A DNA stretch of 8,209 nucleotides from Bacteroidota bacterium (GCA_947460045.1 CANHGC010000058.1:1-8209); one strand, 5' to 3'. Counted from the first letter of the stretch, positions 1 to 6,565 are shown. The notes: a model not told the origin generated them from the sequence alone. Made by a program: numbers and translations.

Positions 1-674
1 ATATCTCCTGCTTGCTCTTCCATTTTGGAATAGTCAAGTGATCTACCGTCTACGCGGGGAGGGGTTCCAGTTTTCATCCTTCCCGTGGTGAAACCAAGGC
101 TTACCAATTGCTCTGTAATGCCGCCACTGGCGTGTTCTCCCATTCTGCCACCACCGAAATTTTTCCGCCCGATGTGAATGAGTCCATTTAAAAAGGTACC
201 CGTGGTGAGCACTACTGTTTTCGCAGTAAATGTCATTCCCATACCGGTCGTTACGCCCGTAACTGATTGATTATCAAACAACAAAGAAGAAACACTATCC
301 TGGAAAAAGTCTACATTTTCATTGTTTTCCAATGTCAAGCGCCACTCTTCTGCAAATCTCCAACGATCACTTTGTGCTCTTGGACTCCACATGGCCACCC
401 CCTTACTACGGTTCAACATGCGAAACTGAATCATGGTTTTGTCTGTGATGATACCAGACATTCCTCCAAGTGCATCGATCTCTCGGATAATTTGTCCTTT
501 TGCCACGCCACCCATCGCGGGATTACAGCTCATTTTGGCGATGGTTTCCATGTTCATGGTAACCAGCAGTACCGAGCAACCCATAGTAGCAGCGGCATGT
601 GCGGCTTCACAACCAGCATGACCGGCCCCTACAACGATCACGTCATATTGAAAATTGTTGTTGTCTTGTTTCAC
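1..674 (-). CDS. mnmG: MnmG (GidA), tRNA wobble-uridine modification flavoprotein, N-terminal part
   Basis: MnmG works with the GTPase MnmE in the cytoplasm to install the (carboxymethyl)aminomethyl group on U34 of certain tRNAs, using FAD. The window holds about 224 N-terminal residues of a family usually near 620; the 3' part lies beyond position 1. Visible marks are the Rossmann FAD motif DVIVVGAGHAGCEAA (residues about 11-25), the SKGVAMWSPRAQSDR block, TTGTFLNGLIHIG, FGGGRMGEHASGG and KTGTPPRVDGRS, all typical of MnmG. The start is GTG at 674-672, which gives MKQDNNNFQYDVIVV. No ATG lies upstream in frame before the preceding gene, and the FAD motif sits at the normal distance. The gene follows ybeY by 13 nt and is the last visible gene of the operon. 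Its start codon lies inside a parS site (667-682). Identification is very secure; only the exact start is uncertain. Confidence 0.97.
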   Translation of the reverse strand, partial: MKQDNNNFQYDVIVVGAGHAGCEAAHAAATMGCSVLLVTMNMETIAKMSCNPAMGGVAKGQIIREIDALGGMSGIITDKTMIQFRMLNRSKGVAMWSPRAQSDRWRFAEEWRLTLENNENVDFFQDSVSSLLFDNQSVTGVTTGMGMTFTAKTVVLTTGTFLNGLIHIGRKNFGGGRMGEHASGGITEQLVSLGFTTGRMKTGTPPRVDGRSLDYSKMEEQAGD

Positions 675-682
675 GTGAAACG
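667..682. promoter_or_regulatory. parS: parS site (chromosomal ParB/Spo0J-binding site) over the mnmG start codon
   Basis: The sequence TGTTTCACGTGAAACG matches the bacterial parS consensus TGTTTCACGTGAAACA at 15 of 16 positions. Its 14-bp core GTTTCACGTGAAAC (668-681) is a perfect palindrome. parS is the loading site for the CTP-dependent ParB clamp and normally lies near the replication origin. Here the site covers the GTG start codon of mnmG (674-672) and ends 5 bp from the ybeY stop codon, so the same bases serve as centromere, start codon and first codons. ParB binding itself is inferred from the motif; parA and parB are not in the window. Confidence 0.88.
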
Positions 683-687
683 ATGAT

Positions 688-1119
688 TTAAATATTGTCC
701 CACAAAGATAAGCAGACCTCTTCCTCTGTTCTCATTACAATTGCATCAGCGGGTTTTTTGTCTTTGTATCCGAGTAAATGTAATAGACCATGTGATATAA
801 CACGTATCAATTCATGTGTTTCGTTTGATTTATGTAATACACTGTTTTCTTTAACACGATCTGTAGAAATATAAATTTCCCCTTCAATGCCATTTGATTC
901 TGCCTCGGATAAATCAAATGTAATAATGTCTGTATACGTATTGTGATTCAGGTGCTCAATATTTATCTCGAGCAATTCGTCGTCACGCAAGAAAACATAA
1001 TTTAAATCCACGATTTTTTGGCCTTTCGTTTCTGCAATCGTTTTAAGAAGTAAACGGATTTTTTTTCGTGCATTGCCATCGAGAAAACGGTGGCGACCAG
1101 AGAAGTGTATTGAATTCAT
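688..1119 (-). CDS. ybeY: YbeY, endoribonuclease for 16S rRNA 3'-end maturation
   Basis: YbeY is a zinc-dependent single-strand endoribonuclease used in 16S rRNA 3' processing and ribosome quality control. The protein is 143 residues, normal for the family. The block LNHNTYTDIITFDL (residues 57-70) corresponds to the conserved N..TDV/I.(S/T)F region. The metal motif HGLLHLLGYKDK (110-121) supplies His110 and His114. The third ligand position holds Asp120 where E. coli has His; from memory this is common in Bacteroidota homologues. The chosen start is ATG 1119-1117. A longer open frame reaching 1236 would only read back into the preceding gene. The ATG overlaps that gene's TGA (ATGA, 1116-1119), which suggests translational coupling; mnmG follows after 13 nt. 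A TAnnTTTG-like string (1125-1132) precedes the ATG but also encodes the previous protein's conserved end, so I give it little weight. Confidence 0.93.
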   Translation of the reverse strand: MNSIHFSGRHRFLDGNARKKIRLLLKTIAETKGQKIVDLNYVFLRDDELLEINIEHLNHNTYTDIITFDLSEAESNGIEGEIYISTDRVKENSVLHKSNETHELIRVISHGLLHLLGYKDKKPADAIVMRTEEEVCLSLWDNI

Positions 1120-2894
1120 TGAACCAAAATTATAGTACCAGAGTGGCGGGTTTTCTTGTTGCGGTAGTTGGATTGAACCAAATAAACATAAACGCCTTGT
1201 GGAACGAAAACACCCCTTGAATCGGATCCATTCCAACCCAAAAGCGCATCGCCCTCAAACATCAATTCTCCCCAGCGATTATAAATGAACATGACGCTCT
1301 CCCCCGCACCGATGGCAGGATTGCTTATTTTGAAACGCGGATTTTTTCCAGACGGATTAAATGCTGATGGGATCAACATCGTATCGAAAGCGCTGCTGTC
1401 AAAACCCAAATCCACCTCTTTTTCGTTAGAGTACAACTCAAAAGCAATTGGAAGCTTTCCATCGTTGCTGTAAATTTTAACGCGATAACGCTGCTTGCCA
1501 AAAAGCACGCCAACGGGAAGGGCATAGCTATTGGTTTTGGTTGTCATTACTGGGTTCCACGTGAAACCTGATTGGCGCTCTAATGTGTAATTGAAGTCTG
1601 TTGTTAGCTCTGGGCTCGACCACCCCTTGTAGTAAGACCAGCTCATAACAAGTTGATTTTCAACAAGTAACATCGAATTATTGACGTAGCAGCTGTCGTC
1701 TCTGTATCCGCAAGTATTGGTCCTAACCAATCGATATAAACCTTCCGATATGTCAGTATTTGTGCTTGGATCTGTGTATGTTACTTTTCCCGTTGTGCCA
1801 AAAGTCTTTAAAGTAACCCATGAAAGACCCTGTTTTTTTTCCAACGAAAGAATAGAGTTTGTGCCGTCTTTCTTCCACTCACCGGTTATTTGAATTTGAT
1901 CTTCTGAAATTACACTAACACCAGTAAGTAGGGTAATGGGTGCAACGCTTCCCAAAAACCCATAATCTATGACAACGCTGTTTGATGAGCTACTGATAGT
2001 ACTTGCGCCCTGTTTCACCGCTCGCACGAAGTAAGAATATGTATTGTTTATTTCATAACTGGTATCAACAAACACGTATGTGGCGGGATCATTGATGAGA
2101 TCAGCGGGCACAATCCCAATTTCATCCCATTTGTTTTTGGTTTTATTGTGTCTCCAAACGATGTATTTATTGGTTACCCAACCGTAATATTTGCTCCAGG
2201 TTATTTGTGTTTTCTTGTTACACCAGAATTCAGGATTCATTTGAACCATTAAATGAATAGGGGAATGGTAATTACTTAATAAACCGCCATTTAAACAACT
2301 GTCAAAAGCGGCAATGCAAAATTTGTTATTGGTTGTTTTGGTGTCGAAAATGCCAAGGGGAAACAAGTAGCTGAACGACATTGTATCCAACAGCAACGCA
2401 TTGCCTCCACCTGAAAATTTGAACAAACTAAATCCCATAATGTCTGGTTCAATGGGCTTTGACCAACCAGCCCGCAACAGTTGCGTATTGTAATCTACGG
2501 AAACACTATCGGGTTCAAATTGTGAGGGTGCAGAATTGTCGATGAAAACGTGATTCGATTCCAATGTATCTTTTCCGTTACAAGCAAAAGCAGTAGACAG
2601 AAACAATTCCCAACTCTTGGTGTTGGGCAGTACTGTTGAGATGGATGTAATGTTTAACGTGGGCACCTCCTTCAACAATTTCCATGGCGACAGCGCATCT
2701 TCCCTGCCATAAAGTCTGTGATACGAAAAACTACCGCACCCGTCTGTGGGTGGCGCAACCGTTACAGTGAGTGTAAAGGTTGGCCGATCGAGGCATGCTC
2801 TAAAAAGAGTGGCGGGTTGAGAAATGGAAAATACCGCATTGATTAAAATGAACGTGATAAATTGCGTTACGATATGTTTCCAAATTCTTCGCAT
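1116..2894 (-). CDS. Secreted protein with type B type IX secretion (gliding-motility-associated) C-terminal domain
   Basis: The 592-residue protein begins with a signal peptide (MRRIWKHIVTQ, then a hydrophobic stretch to about residue 24, FITFILINAVFSIS). It ends with a type B sorting domain (about 506-592): MLIPSAFNPSGKNPRF, then IYNRWGELMFEG, WNG, PQGVYVYLV and the terminal GTIILVQ. This matches the CHU_C / gliding-motility C-terminal family, which routes proteins through the outer-membrane type IX system. Between lie fibronectin-III-like segments (about 115-210, 225-310, 415-490); one opens with the FIDNSAPSQFEPDSVSVD type of linker and others carry WSKYYGW and WSYYKGW. No enzymatic motif is visible, so an extracellular structural or adhesive role is inference. 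The gene starts 5 nt after the M16 partner and overlaps ybeY by 4 nt. It contains a second parS-like site at 1553-1568. Confidence 0.88.
   Translation of the reverse strand: MRRIWKHIVTQFITFILINAVFSISQPATLFRACLDRPTFTLTVTVAPPTDGCGSFSYHRLYGREDALSPWKLLKEVPTLNITSISTVLPNTKSWELFLSTAFACNGKDTLESNHVFIDNSAPSQFEPDSVSVDYNTQLLRAGWSKPIEPDIMGFSLFKFSGGGNALLLDTMSFSYLFPLGIFDTKTTNNKFCIAAFDSCLNGGLLSNYHSPIHLMVQMNPEFWCNKKTQITWSKYYGWVTNKYIVWRHNKTKNKWDEIGIVPADLINDPATYVFVDTSYEINNTYSYFVRAVKQGASTISSSSNSVVIDYGFLGSVAPITLLTGVSVISEDQIQITGEWKKDGTNSILSLEKKQGLSWVTLKTFGTTGKVTYTDPSTNTDISEGLYRLVRTNTCGYRDDSCYVNNSMLLVENQLVMSWSYYKGWSSPELTTDFNYTLERQSGFTWNPVMTTKTNSYALPVGVLFGKQRYRVKIYSNDGKLPIAFELYSNEKEVDLGFDSSAFDTMLIPSAFNPSGKNPRFKISNPAIGAGESVMFIYNRWGELMFEGDALLGWNGSDSRGVFVPQGVYVYLVQSNYRNKKTRHSGTIILVQ
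1553..1568. promoter_or_regulatory. Second parS-like site inside the sorting-domain gene
   Basis: GGTTCCACGTGAAACC carries an intact core GTTCCACGTGAAAC (1554-1567), differing from the palindromic consensus core by one base (C for T at the position that also varies in Bacillus subtilis parS, as in the spo0J-internal site). Only the two outermost bases also differ from TGTTTCACGTGAAACA, giving 13 of 16 overall. It encodes part of GFTWNP (residues about 443-448) in a variable fibronectin-like region, where no protein constraint is obvious. Its closeness to the stronger site at 667-682 makes a true second ParB site plausible. Confidence 0.55.
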
Positions 2895-2899
2895 GGATA

Positions 2900-4198
2900 T
2901 TATTCGCTGGAAGGAGTGTCTCCCGCCAATACATGAATAAACGATTCAGGGTGTAAATAATTGTTTGCCAATGCCATTAACTCTTCTTTGGTGATAGACC
3001 AAATACTTGGTAATACTGTTTCGTAATAATCTTCTTCAAGTCCGCGATACATCAGGTGTTGAATCTTACCGCCCATCGAAAAGGGCCCATCAAACCCACT
3101 TCTAAATTGCCCGGAGTAATATTGTTTGATTTTATCGAGCTCTGAATCGTCTAACAATGTGGTTTTCAATCCCGAAAAAATGTCGTGTATGGTAGATATG
3201 GATGCCTCAATGTTATCGCTGTTTAAATCTCCTGCAATGGTCCATGTATAATCGTTGAAGGCAGGTTTAAAATAGGAGCCAATACCATAAGTTAATCCCT
3301 TTTCTTCCCGCAAGATTTGCATCAAGCGAGATCCAAAATATCCACCCAATACCAAATTTAATAGCGTAAGCCCAAATCGTTCTCTTTGATTTTTTGGCTC
3401 AACGTGTTGAACCAGTTGCAGACTTACCTGGTTCGTGCCATCAATTTGCTTGGTTATGTGACCGGGCGTTCTTAACGGCAGCGCTCCGCAAGTTGGTGCG
3501 TCTATAGCAATTGACCCACCCTTACCAAAAGGCTTCAATTCATTTTCAATTAATGCGAGTAGCCCTTCGTCCGTGTCTCCCGAAACAAAAATCATCGCTT
3601 TGTCAAGAGTGTAATTGGCAGATTTAAAAGAAATTAGATCCTCTCGGTTAACAAGCGAATAATCCTCCACATTGCCATGTTTGCCCAAAAAAGAGTTGTC
3701 GCCATAAAGGTGTTCTAAGGCCAAACGGTTCGACCAATACTTAGGAGTTTTTTGCTGTCTTTCCAATGATGCTGAACGTACCAACTTTGCTGTTTCTAGC
3801 TCTTTTTCGGGGTAATTCGCCTCTTGAATATTTTTTACCACCCAAGAAAATGCCGATAGAATGTTCTTTTTGTTTGCTCTTACAACAACAGACGATCCCA
3901 ACGATCCACACTCTGTGCGATGAGTGGCGCCCAAAAAATCCAAAAACTCAACCACTTCGAACTCTGTTCTGTTGTCGTTTCCGGAAAAAAGCAAGTCGTT
4001 CGCAAGTGTAGCGATGTAAGTTTTATCTTGGTGAAACGACCCAGCAGCCCAAAACAACTCAATCCTCACAACGCCAATGGGTGTGGATTCTGATAGGTGC
4101 ATCGAATGCCCTGAAGACAACACCATTGTTTTGCTAATGGGTGTTTTGAACGTTTTTATTGTTTGGGTTTCGGGGCGATTGCGCGATGTGATGGTCAT
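2900..4198 (-). CDS. M16 (pitrilysin/insulinase-like) family protein, non-catalytic partner subunit
   Basis: This 432-residue protein has the two-lobed M16 layout. At the position of the HxxEH zinc motif it reads TLAND (residues 64-68) before LLFSG, so all zinc ligands are missing. The C-terminal half keeps the conserved block GGYFGSRLMQILREEKGLTY (285-304), with the Arg and Tyr of the R/Y pair that in heterodimeric M16B peptidases is supplied in trans to position substrate. It is therefore best read as the regulatory or substrate-binding half of a dimer with the upstream gene product. No signal peptide is evident: the N-terminus MTITSRNRPETQ is polar, so a cytoplasmic site is inferred. Its ATG overlaps the upstream TGA (ATGA, 4195-4198), fitting equal production of the two subunits. 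The next gene starts 5 nt downstream. Confidence 0.92.
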   Translation of the reverse strand: MTITSRNRPETQTIKTFKTPISKTMVLSSGHSMHLSESTPIGVVRIELFWAAGSFHQDKTYIATLANDLLFSGNDNRTEFEVVEFLDFLGATHRTECGSLGSSVVVRANKKNILSAFSWVVKNIQEANYPEKELETAKLVRSASLERQQKTPKYWSNRLALEHLYGDNSFLGKHGNVEDYSLVNREDLISFKSANYTLDKAMIFVSGDTDEGLLALIENELKPFGKGGSIAIDAPTCGALPLRTPGHITKQIDGTNQVSLQLVQHVEPKNQRERFGLTLLNLVLGGYFGSRLMQILREEKGLTYGIGSYFKPAFNDYTWTIAGDLNSDNIEASISTIHDIFSGLKTTLLDDSELDKIKQYYSGQFRSGFDGPFSMGGKIQHLMYRGLEEDYYETVLPSIWSITKEELMALANNYLHPESFIHVLAGDTPSSE

Positions 4199-5439
4199 TT
4201 TTTTGGATGATAATAAATTACAGACACTGAATTCGCATCAATTGTTTTCTTTGAAACAGTCAATACGTCGTTTAAAGAGAAGGATTCGATCAATGATTGT
4301 TCATTGTTGATATTGTCTAGGGCGCCAGCATTTTCAAAAAAACACAATCGTTGGGCCAATTGCATGGGTTGAGTGGCTTCAAAAAGCAAATTTGTAGCAT
4401 GCCTGTTTTTGACTCCAGTATAAGACCTGTCCATTCCTTCGCTGTATTCTTGGTTTTCTTTTAAGGTTCTGATTAATGCAGCCTCACCATCTTGGTGTGA
4501 AACGCCATCATTCATTATACCATACAAAACAAACAGACCCTCTCCGAAGCCACGCAAGTAAAAACACTCAGCGGCATTGAATAGTTGTTCTTCTTTAACC
4601 AGTTTCATCTGTAAAGGTGAAACATCCGAACCGCCCAACATTTCAGAAAACATTTCCAAGGCGATGGACTCTTTTTCTATGAATTTTGGACCACGCCAAA
4701 TCAAAAAAACAGCGGGATTTGGGCTTAAATCCTCAGCCTCAAAAAATTGTCTCTCCGAAGGGATAGGGTCATCGATGTATGTATTGGGATTTGCTGTTGT
4801 TCCTTTCGAAATGCCACCAAACCACTTTTCTGCTAAATCTTTCGTAGTTTGAAAATCAATGTTACCCACAACCGAAACGATGCCATTTTGAGGCGCGTAA
4901 AAACGGTCATAAAATCCTCTTACATCCTCAAGTGTAGCATCTTCGATATGTTTGATGTCATCACCGATTGTTGGCCAACGATAGGGGCTTTTGTTGTACA
5001 TCAAATGCCTGATATGGTGCCACAACAAACCAAAAGGAGCATTGAAGCAGCGTTGTTTGAATTCCTCAACAACAACCCCTTTTTGAACAGTCAATGATTT
5101 GTCATTGATGTTTAGTGCGTTCATCCGATCGCTTTCTAACCAAAATGCGGTTTCCGCATTTTCTGTTGGCATCACCAAATAGTAGTTGGTAATTTCATTG
5201 TTGGTAAAAGCATTGTTCTGTCCCCCCGCCTCTTCAACTTCTTTATCAAAAACGGGTACGTTTTCACTTCCCGAAAACATCAAGTGTTCAAACAGGTGTG
5301 CGAAGCCGGTGCTATTTGGGTTTTCGTCCCTAGCACCCACGTTGTACAGCGTGTTCAACACCAGTGTTGTTCTGCTTTTATCTTCTAGGTGGATGACGCG
5401 CAACCCGTTGTTTAAGGTGAATTTGTTGAATGAATACAC
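4195..5439 (-). CDS. M16 family zinc metallopeptidase, catalytic subunit
   Basis: The 414-residue protein starts with FTLNNGLRVIHLED, the usual M16 N-terminal strand. It carries the inverted zinc motif HLFEH at residues 48-52 (in FAHLFEHLMFSGS); His48 and His52 bind zinc and Glu51 is the catalytic base. Glu126 (or Glu125) in GVVVEEFKQR is the expected third ligand, about 73 residues on. The block GGQNNAFTNNEITNYY is also family-typical. In the C-terminal half the R/Y block is degenerate (GGSDVSPLQMKLVKEEQLFN), as expected for the catalytic half of an M16B heterodimer. No signal peptide is seen. The start is GTG at 5439-5437, because an in-frame TAA lies just upstream. An ATG two bases earlier is in another frame. 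This is the first gene of the operon, just downstream of the ssb terminator. The natural substrate is unknown. Confidence 0.94.
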   Translation of the reverse strand: MYSFNKFTLNNGLRVIHLEDKSRTTLVLNTLYNVGARDENPNSTGFAHLFEHLMFSGSENVPVFDKEVEEAGGQNNAFTNNEITNYYLVMPTENAETAFWLESDRMNALNINDKSLTVQKGVVVEEFKQRCFNAPFGLLWHHIRHLMYNKSPYRWPTIGDDIKHIEDATLEDVRGFYDRFYAPQNGIVSVVGNIDFQTTKDLAEKWFGGISKGTTANPNTYIDDPIPSERQFFEAEDLSPNPAVFLIWRGPKFIEKESIALEMFSEMLGGSDVSPLQMKLVKEEQLFNAAECFYLRGFGEGLFVLYGIMNDGVSHQDGEAALIRTLKENQEYSEGMDRSYTGVKNRHATNLLFEATQPMQLAQRLCFFENAGALDNINNEQSLIESFSLNDVLTVSKKTIDANSVSVIYYHPKK

Positions 5440-5443
5440 ATTA

Positions 5444-5451
5444 CAAATTTA
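5444..5451 (-). promoter_or_regulatory. Candidate -7 promoter element for the M16-ybeY-mnmG operon
   Basis: On the minus strand the sequence is TAAATTTG, an exact match to the Bacteroidota sigma-A -7 consensus TAnnTTTG. It lies between the ssb terminator and the first M16 gene, where a promoter is needed. Only 4 nt separate it from the GTG start at 5439, so the transcript would be leaderless or nearly so. No clear -33 TTG is seen; the T-tract of the terminator occupies that position. Confidence 0.5.
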
Positions 5452-5468
5452 CCGTATGAGCCACATCG

Positions 5469-5505
5469 AAAAAAAGCACCCTGTTGGCGATTACCAACAG
5501 GGTGC
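5469..5505 (-). terminator. Intrinsic terminator downstream of ssb
   Basis: Read on the minus strand, a perfect 12-bp stem GCACCCTGTTGG / CCAACAGGGTGC encloses a 6-nt loop and is followed by seven T residues (5475-5469). It begins 19 bp past the ssb stop codon. The plus-strand side has no T-tract, so it acts in one direction only. It should insulate ssb from the M16 operon. Confidence 0.93.
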
Positions 5506-5507
5506 AT

Positions 5508-5519
5508 CACTGTACAGTG
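5508..5519. repeat. 12-bp perfect palindrome between the ssb stop and its terminator
   Basis: CACTGTACAGTG is its own reverse complement. It lies 2 bp from the terminator stem and 4 bp from the ssb stop codon. It could be a protein-binding site or a chance short palindrome; nothing else in the window repeats it. Confidence 0.4.
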
Positions 5520-5523
5520 TAGG

Positions 5524-5913
5524 CTAATTTAACACATCAATTGTGTTTTCATCGTCTTCTGTGATCTTGATAGACTTGCCTTTTGCCTCAATCAGAAGAA
5601 TGTTTTTCACAACAACTTCAGATGTTTCTCTTTTCAGTCCATCCGTTCCTACATAAGTTCGATGCTGTAAACGACCTTCAACCATGAGCTTGCTTCCTTT
5701 TTTTACCATCTTTTCAAAAAGTTCAGCCACGTTTCCCCAAGCAACCAAACGATGCCACTGGGTGTTGTTTACAACATCTCCAGAGACCAATGTCACTTTT
5801 TCGTTCGTTGCCAAATTCAACTTAGCCAACTTTTTTCCACTTTCAAACTCACGGATTTCTGGGTCGTAACCCACGTTTCCGATTAACCTAACGGAATTCA
5901 ATAAATTTTTCAT
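5524..5913 (-). CDS. ssb: Single-stranded DNA-binding protein (short form)
   Basis: The 129-residue protein is one OB fold of the bacterial SSB family. It opens with NSVRLIGNVGYDPEIREFESG (residues 6-26), continues with TQWHRLVAWGNVAELFEKMV (51-70) and KKGSKLMVEGRLQHRTYVG (71-89), and closes the fold with VVKNILLIEA (101-110). Trp53 and Trp59 are in the usual DNA-stacking region. SSB coats single-stranded DNA as a tetramer during replication, repair and recombination. The C-terminal tail is short (KGKSIKITEDDENTIDVLN) and lacks the acidic DDxPF tip that recruits partner proteins, so this may be an accessory SSB. The start is ATG 5913-5911, preceded by GAAAGG, an unusually SD-like string here but closely spaced. 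The gene is monocistronic, followed by a strong terminator and divergent from the zinc-finger gene. Confidence 0.93.
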   Translation of the reverse strand: MKNLLNSVRLIGNVGYDPEIREFESGKKLAKLNLATNEKVTLVSGDVVNNTQWHRLVAWGNVAELFEKMVKKGSKLMVEGRLQHRTYVGTDGLKRETSEVVVKNILLIEAKGKSIKITEDDENTIDVLN

Positions 5914-6126
5914 AACCTTTCTTTTCGTAATTAACTATTATCCTTTTTTTGTGTGTTGAAAATCCTCACGTGGCCTTTGTTTGGACTTTCATGAACAATA
6001 CAAAATTGATAAACAGATGAGCACATACTCGCACATGAATCATTTATAATCGATTATAAACGGTTAGTTCATTCGGTTCGTTTTGGGGGTGTTTTGCTTT
6101 TTTGATGTTTATACGATCATCTGCTT
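5914..6126. other. Divergent intergenic region between ssb and the zinc-finger gene
   Basis: These 213 bp are AT-rich and hold no convincing ORF. They contain the 18-bp palindrome at 6043-6060. A one-mismatch -7 element for ssb reads CAATTTTG on the minus strand (6001-6008). A GCACAT direct repeat (about 6021-6036) is probably incidental. No good -7 match was found for the plus-strand gene. Confidence 0.6.
6043..6060. promoter_or_regulatory. 18-bp perfect palindrome, operator-like
   Basis: TTTATAATCGATTATAAA is a perfect inverted repeat centred on ATCGAT. It lies 66 bp upstream of the zinc-finger gene start and about 130 bp upstream of ssb. Its length, perfect symmetry and position between divergent genes suggest a dimeric regulator site, but no regulator is encoded here. 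AT-rich DNA makes such palindromes somewhat more likely by chance. Confidence 0.45.
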
Positions 6127-6510
6127 ATGGAAAAAGAAACCATCAATCAACCAATCTGTAGAGAGTGTGGCGACAAAATCAAAGGACGGGCCGATAAACT
6201 CTTTTGTAACGATTCTTGTAGAAGTGCGTTTAACAACAGAAGAAATCGAACAGAAGTAGACCCACTCAGAACCATCAACAAGGTTTTAAGTAAGAACAGA
6301 AAAATACTAAAAGAAGCTTATGAAACTTCTGGCGCCAGTGAAACCATACCCTTGAGGAGACTCGAAAATAAAGGGTTTGTTTTTAACTTTTACACGCACA
6401 TCGAAGAACCAATGAGCGGAAGTTGTTATCGATATTGTTATGATTTTGGGTATGCCGAAGCAAAAAATGGTGAAGTCATGATATCTAAATATCCAGGCTC
6501 TTATTTGTAG
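6127..6510 (+). CDS. Small zinc-finger protein of unknown function
   Basis: The 127-residue protein has an N-terminal CxxC...CxxxC zinc finger: Cys11, Cys14, Cys27 and Cys31 in CRECGDKIKGRADKLFCNDS and the following CRSAF. This is a treble-clef-like arrangement. A basic helical stretch follows (about 37-65, with RRNRT and LSKNRKILKEAY). A C-terminal module (about 78-120) carries NKGFVFNFYTHIE and SCYRYCYDFGY. I recall similar uncharacterised proteins as widespread in Bacteroidota, but cannot name a family with certainty. The finger and basic segment suggest nucleic-acid or protein binding; this is inference. The start is ATG 6127, with no SD visible. The gene is divergent from ssb and ends 55 bp before the pseudouridine synthase gene, which seems to have its own promoter. 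Confidence 0.88.
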   Translation: MEKETINQPICRECGDKIKGRADKLFCNDSCRSAFNNRRNRTEVDPLRTINKVLSKNRKILKEAYETSGASETIPLRRLENKGFVFNFYTHIEEPMSGSCYRYCYDFGYAEAKNGEVMISKYPGSYL

Positions 6511-6535
6511 AAATCAAGCAGCCCTCAATTTGCAC

Positions 6536-6543
6536 TACCTTTG
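6536..6543 (+). promoter_or_regulatory. Candidate -7 promoter element for the pseudouridine synthase gene
   Basis: TACCTTTG matches the Bacteroidota -7 consensus TAnnTTTG exactly and lies 22 nt upstream of the ATG at 6566, giving a short leader of roughly 15-18 nt. The match sits in the 55-bp gap after the zinc-finger gene. No -33 TTG is found at the usual spacing, so the call rests on the -7 box and position. Confidence 0.6.
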
Positions 6544-6565
6544 CAAATTCAAATCACAGAACATA

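Noticed and set aside
267..686. 139-codon plus-strand frame opposite the mnmG start
   Set aside because: The minus strand encodes clear MnmG motifs over the whole range.
1125..1132. TAATTTTG on the minus strand, 5 nt before ybeY, as an internal promoter
   Set aside because: It matches TAnnTTTG but encodes the conserved end of the sorting domain. Similar strings occur inside genes, for example at 3353-3360, so chance is likely.
688..1236. Longer 182-residue version of YbeY starting at 1236
   Set aside because: The extra N-terminus overlaps the conserved sorting domain of the preceding gene in another frame. ATG 1119 gives a standard-length YbeY and an ATGA junction.
5914..6126. Search for DnaA boxes in the divergent region as a possible origin
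   Set aside because: I found no TTATnCACA-type boxes or clusters here, so no origin is claimed.
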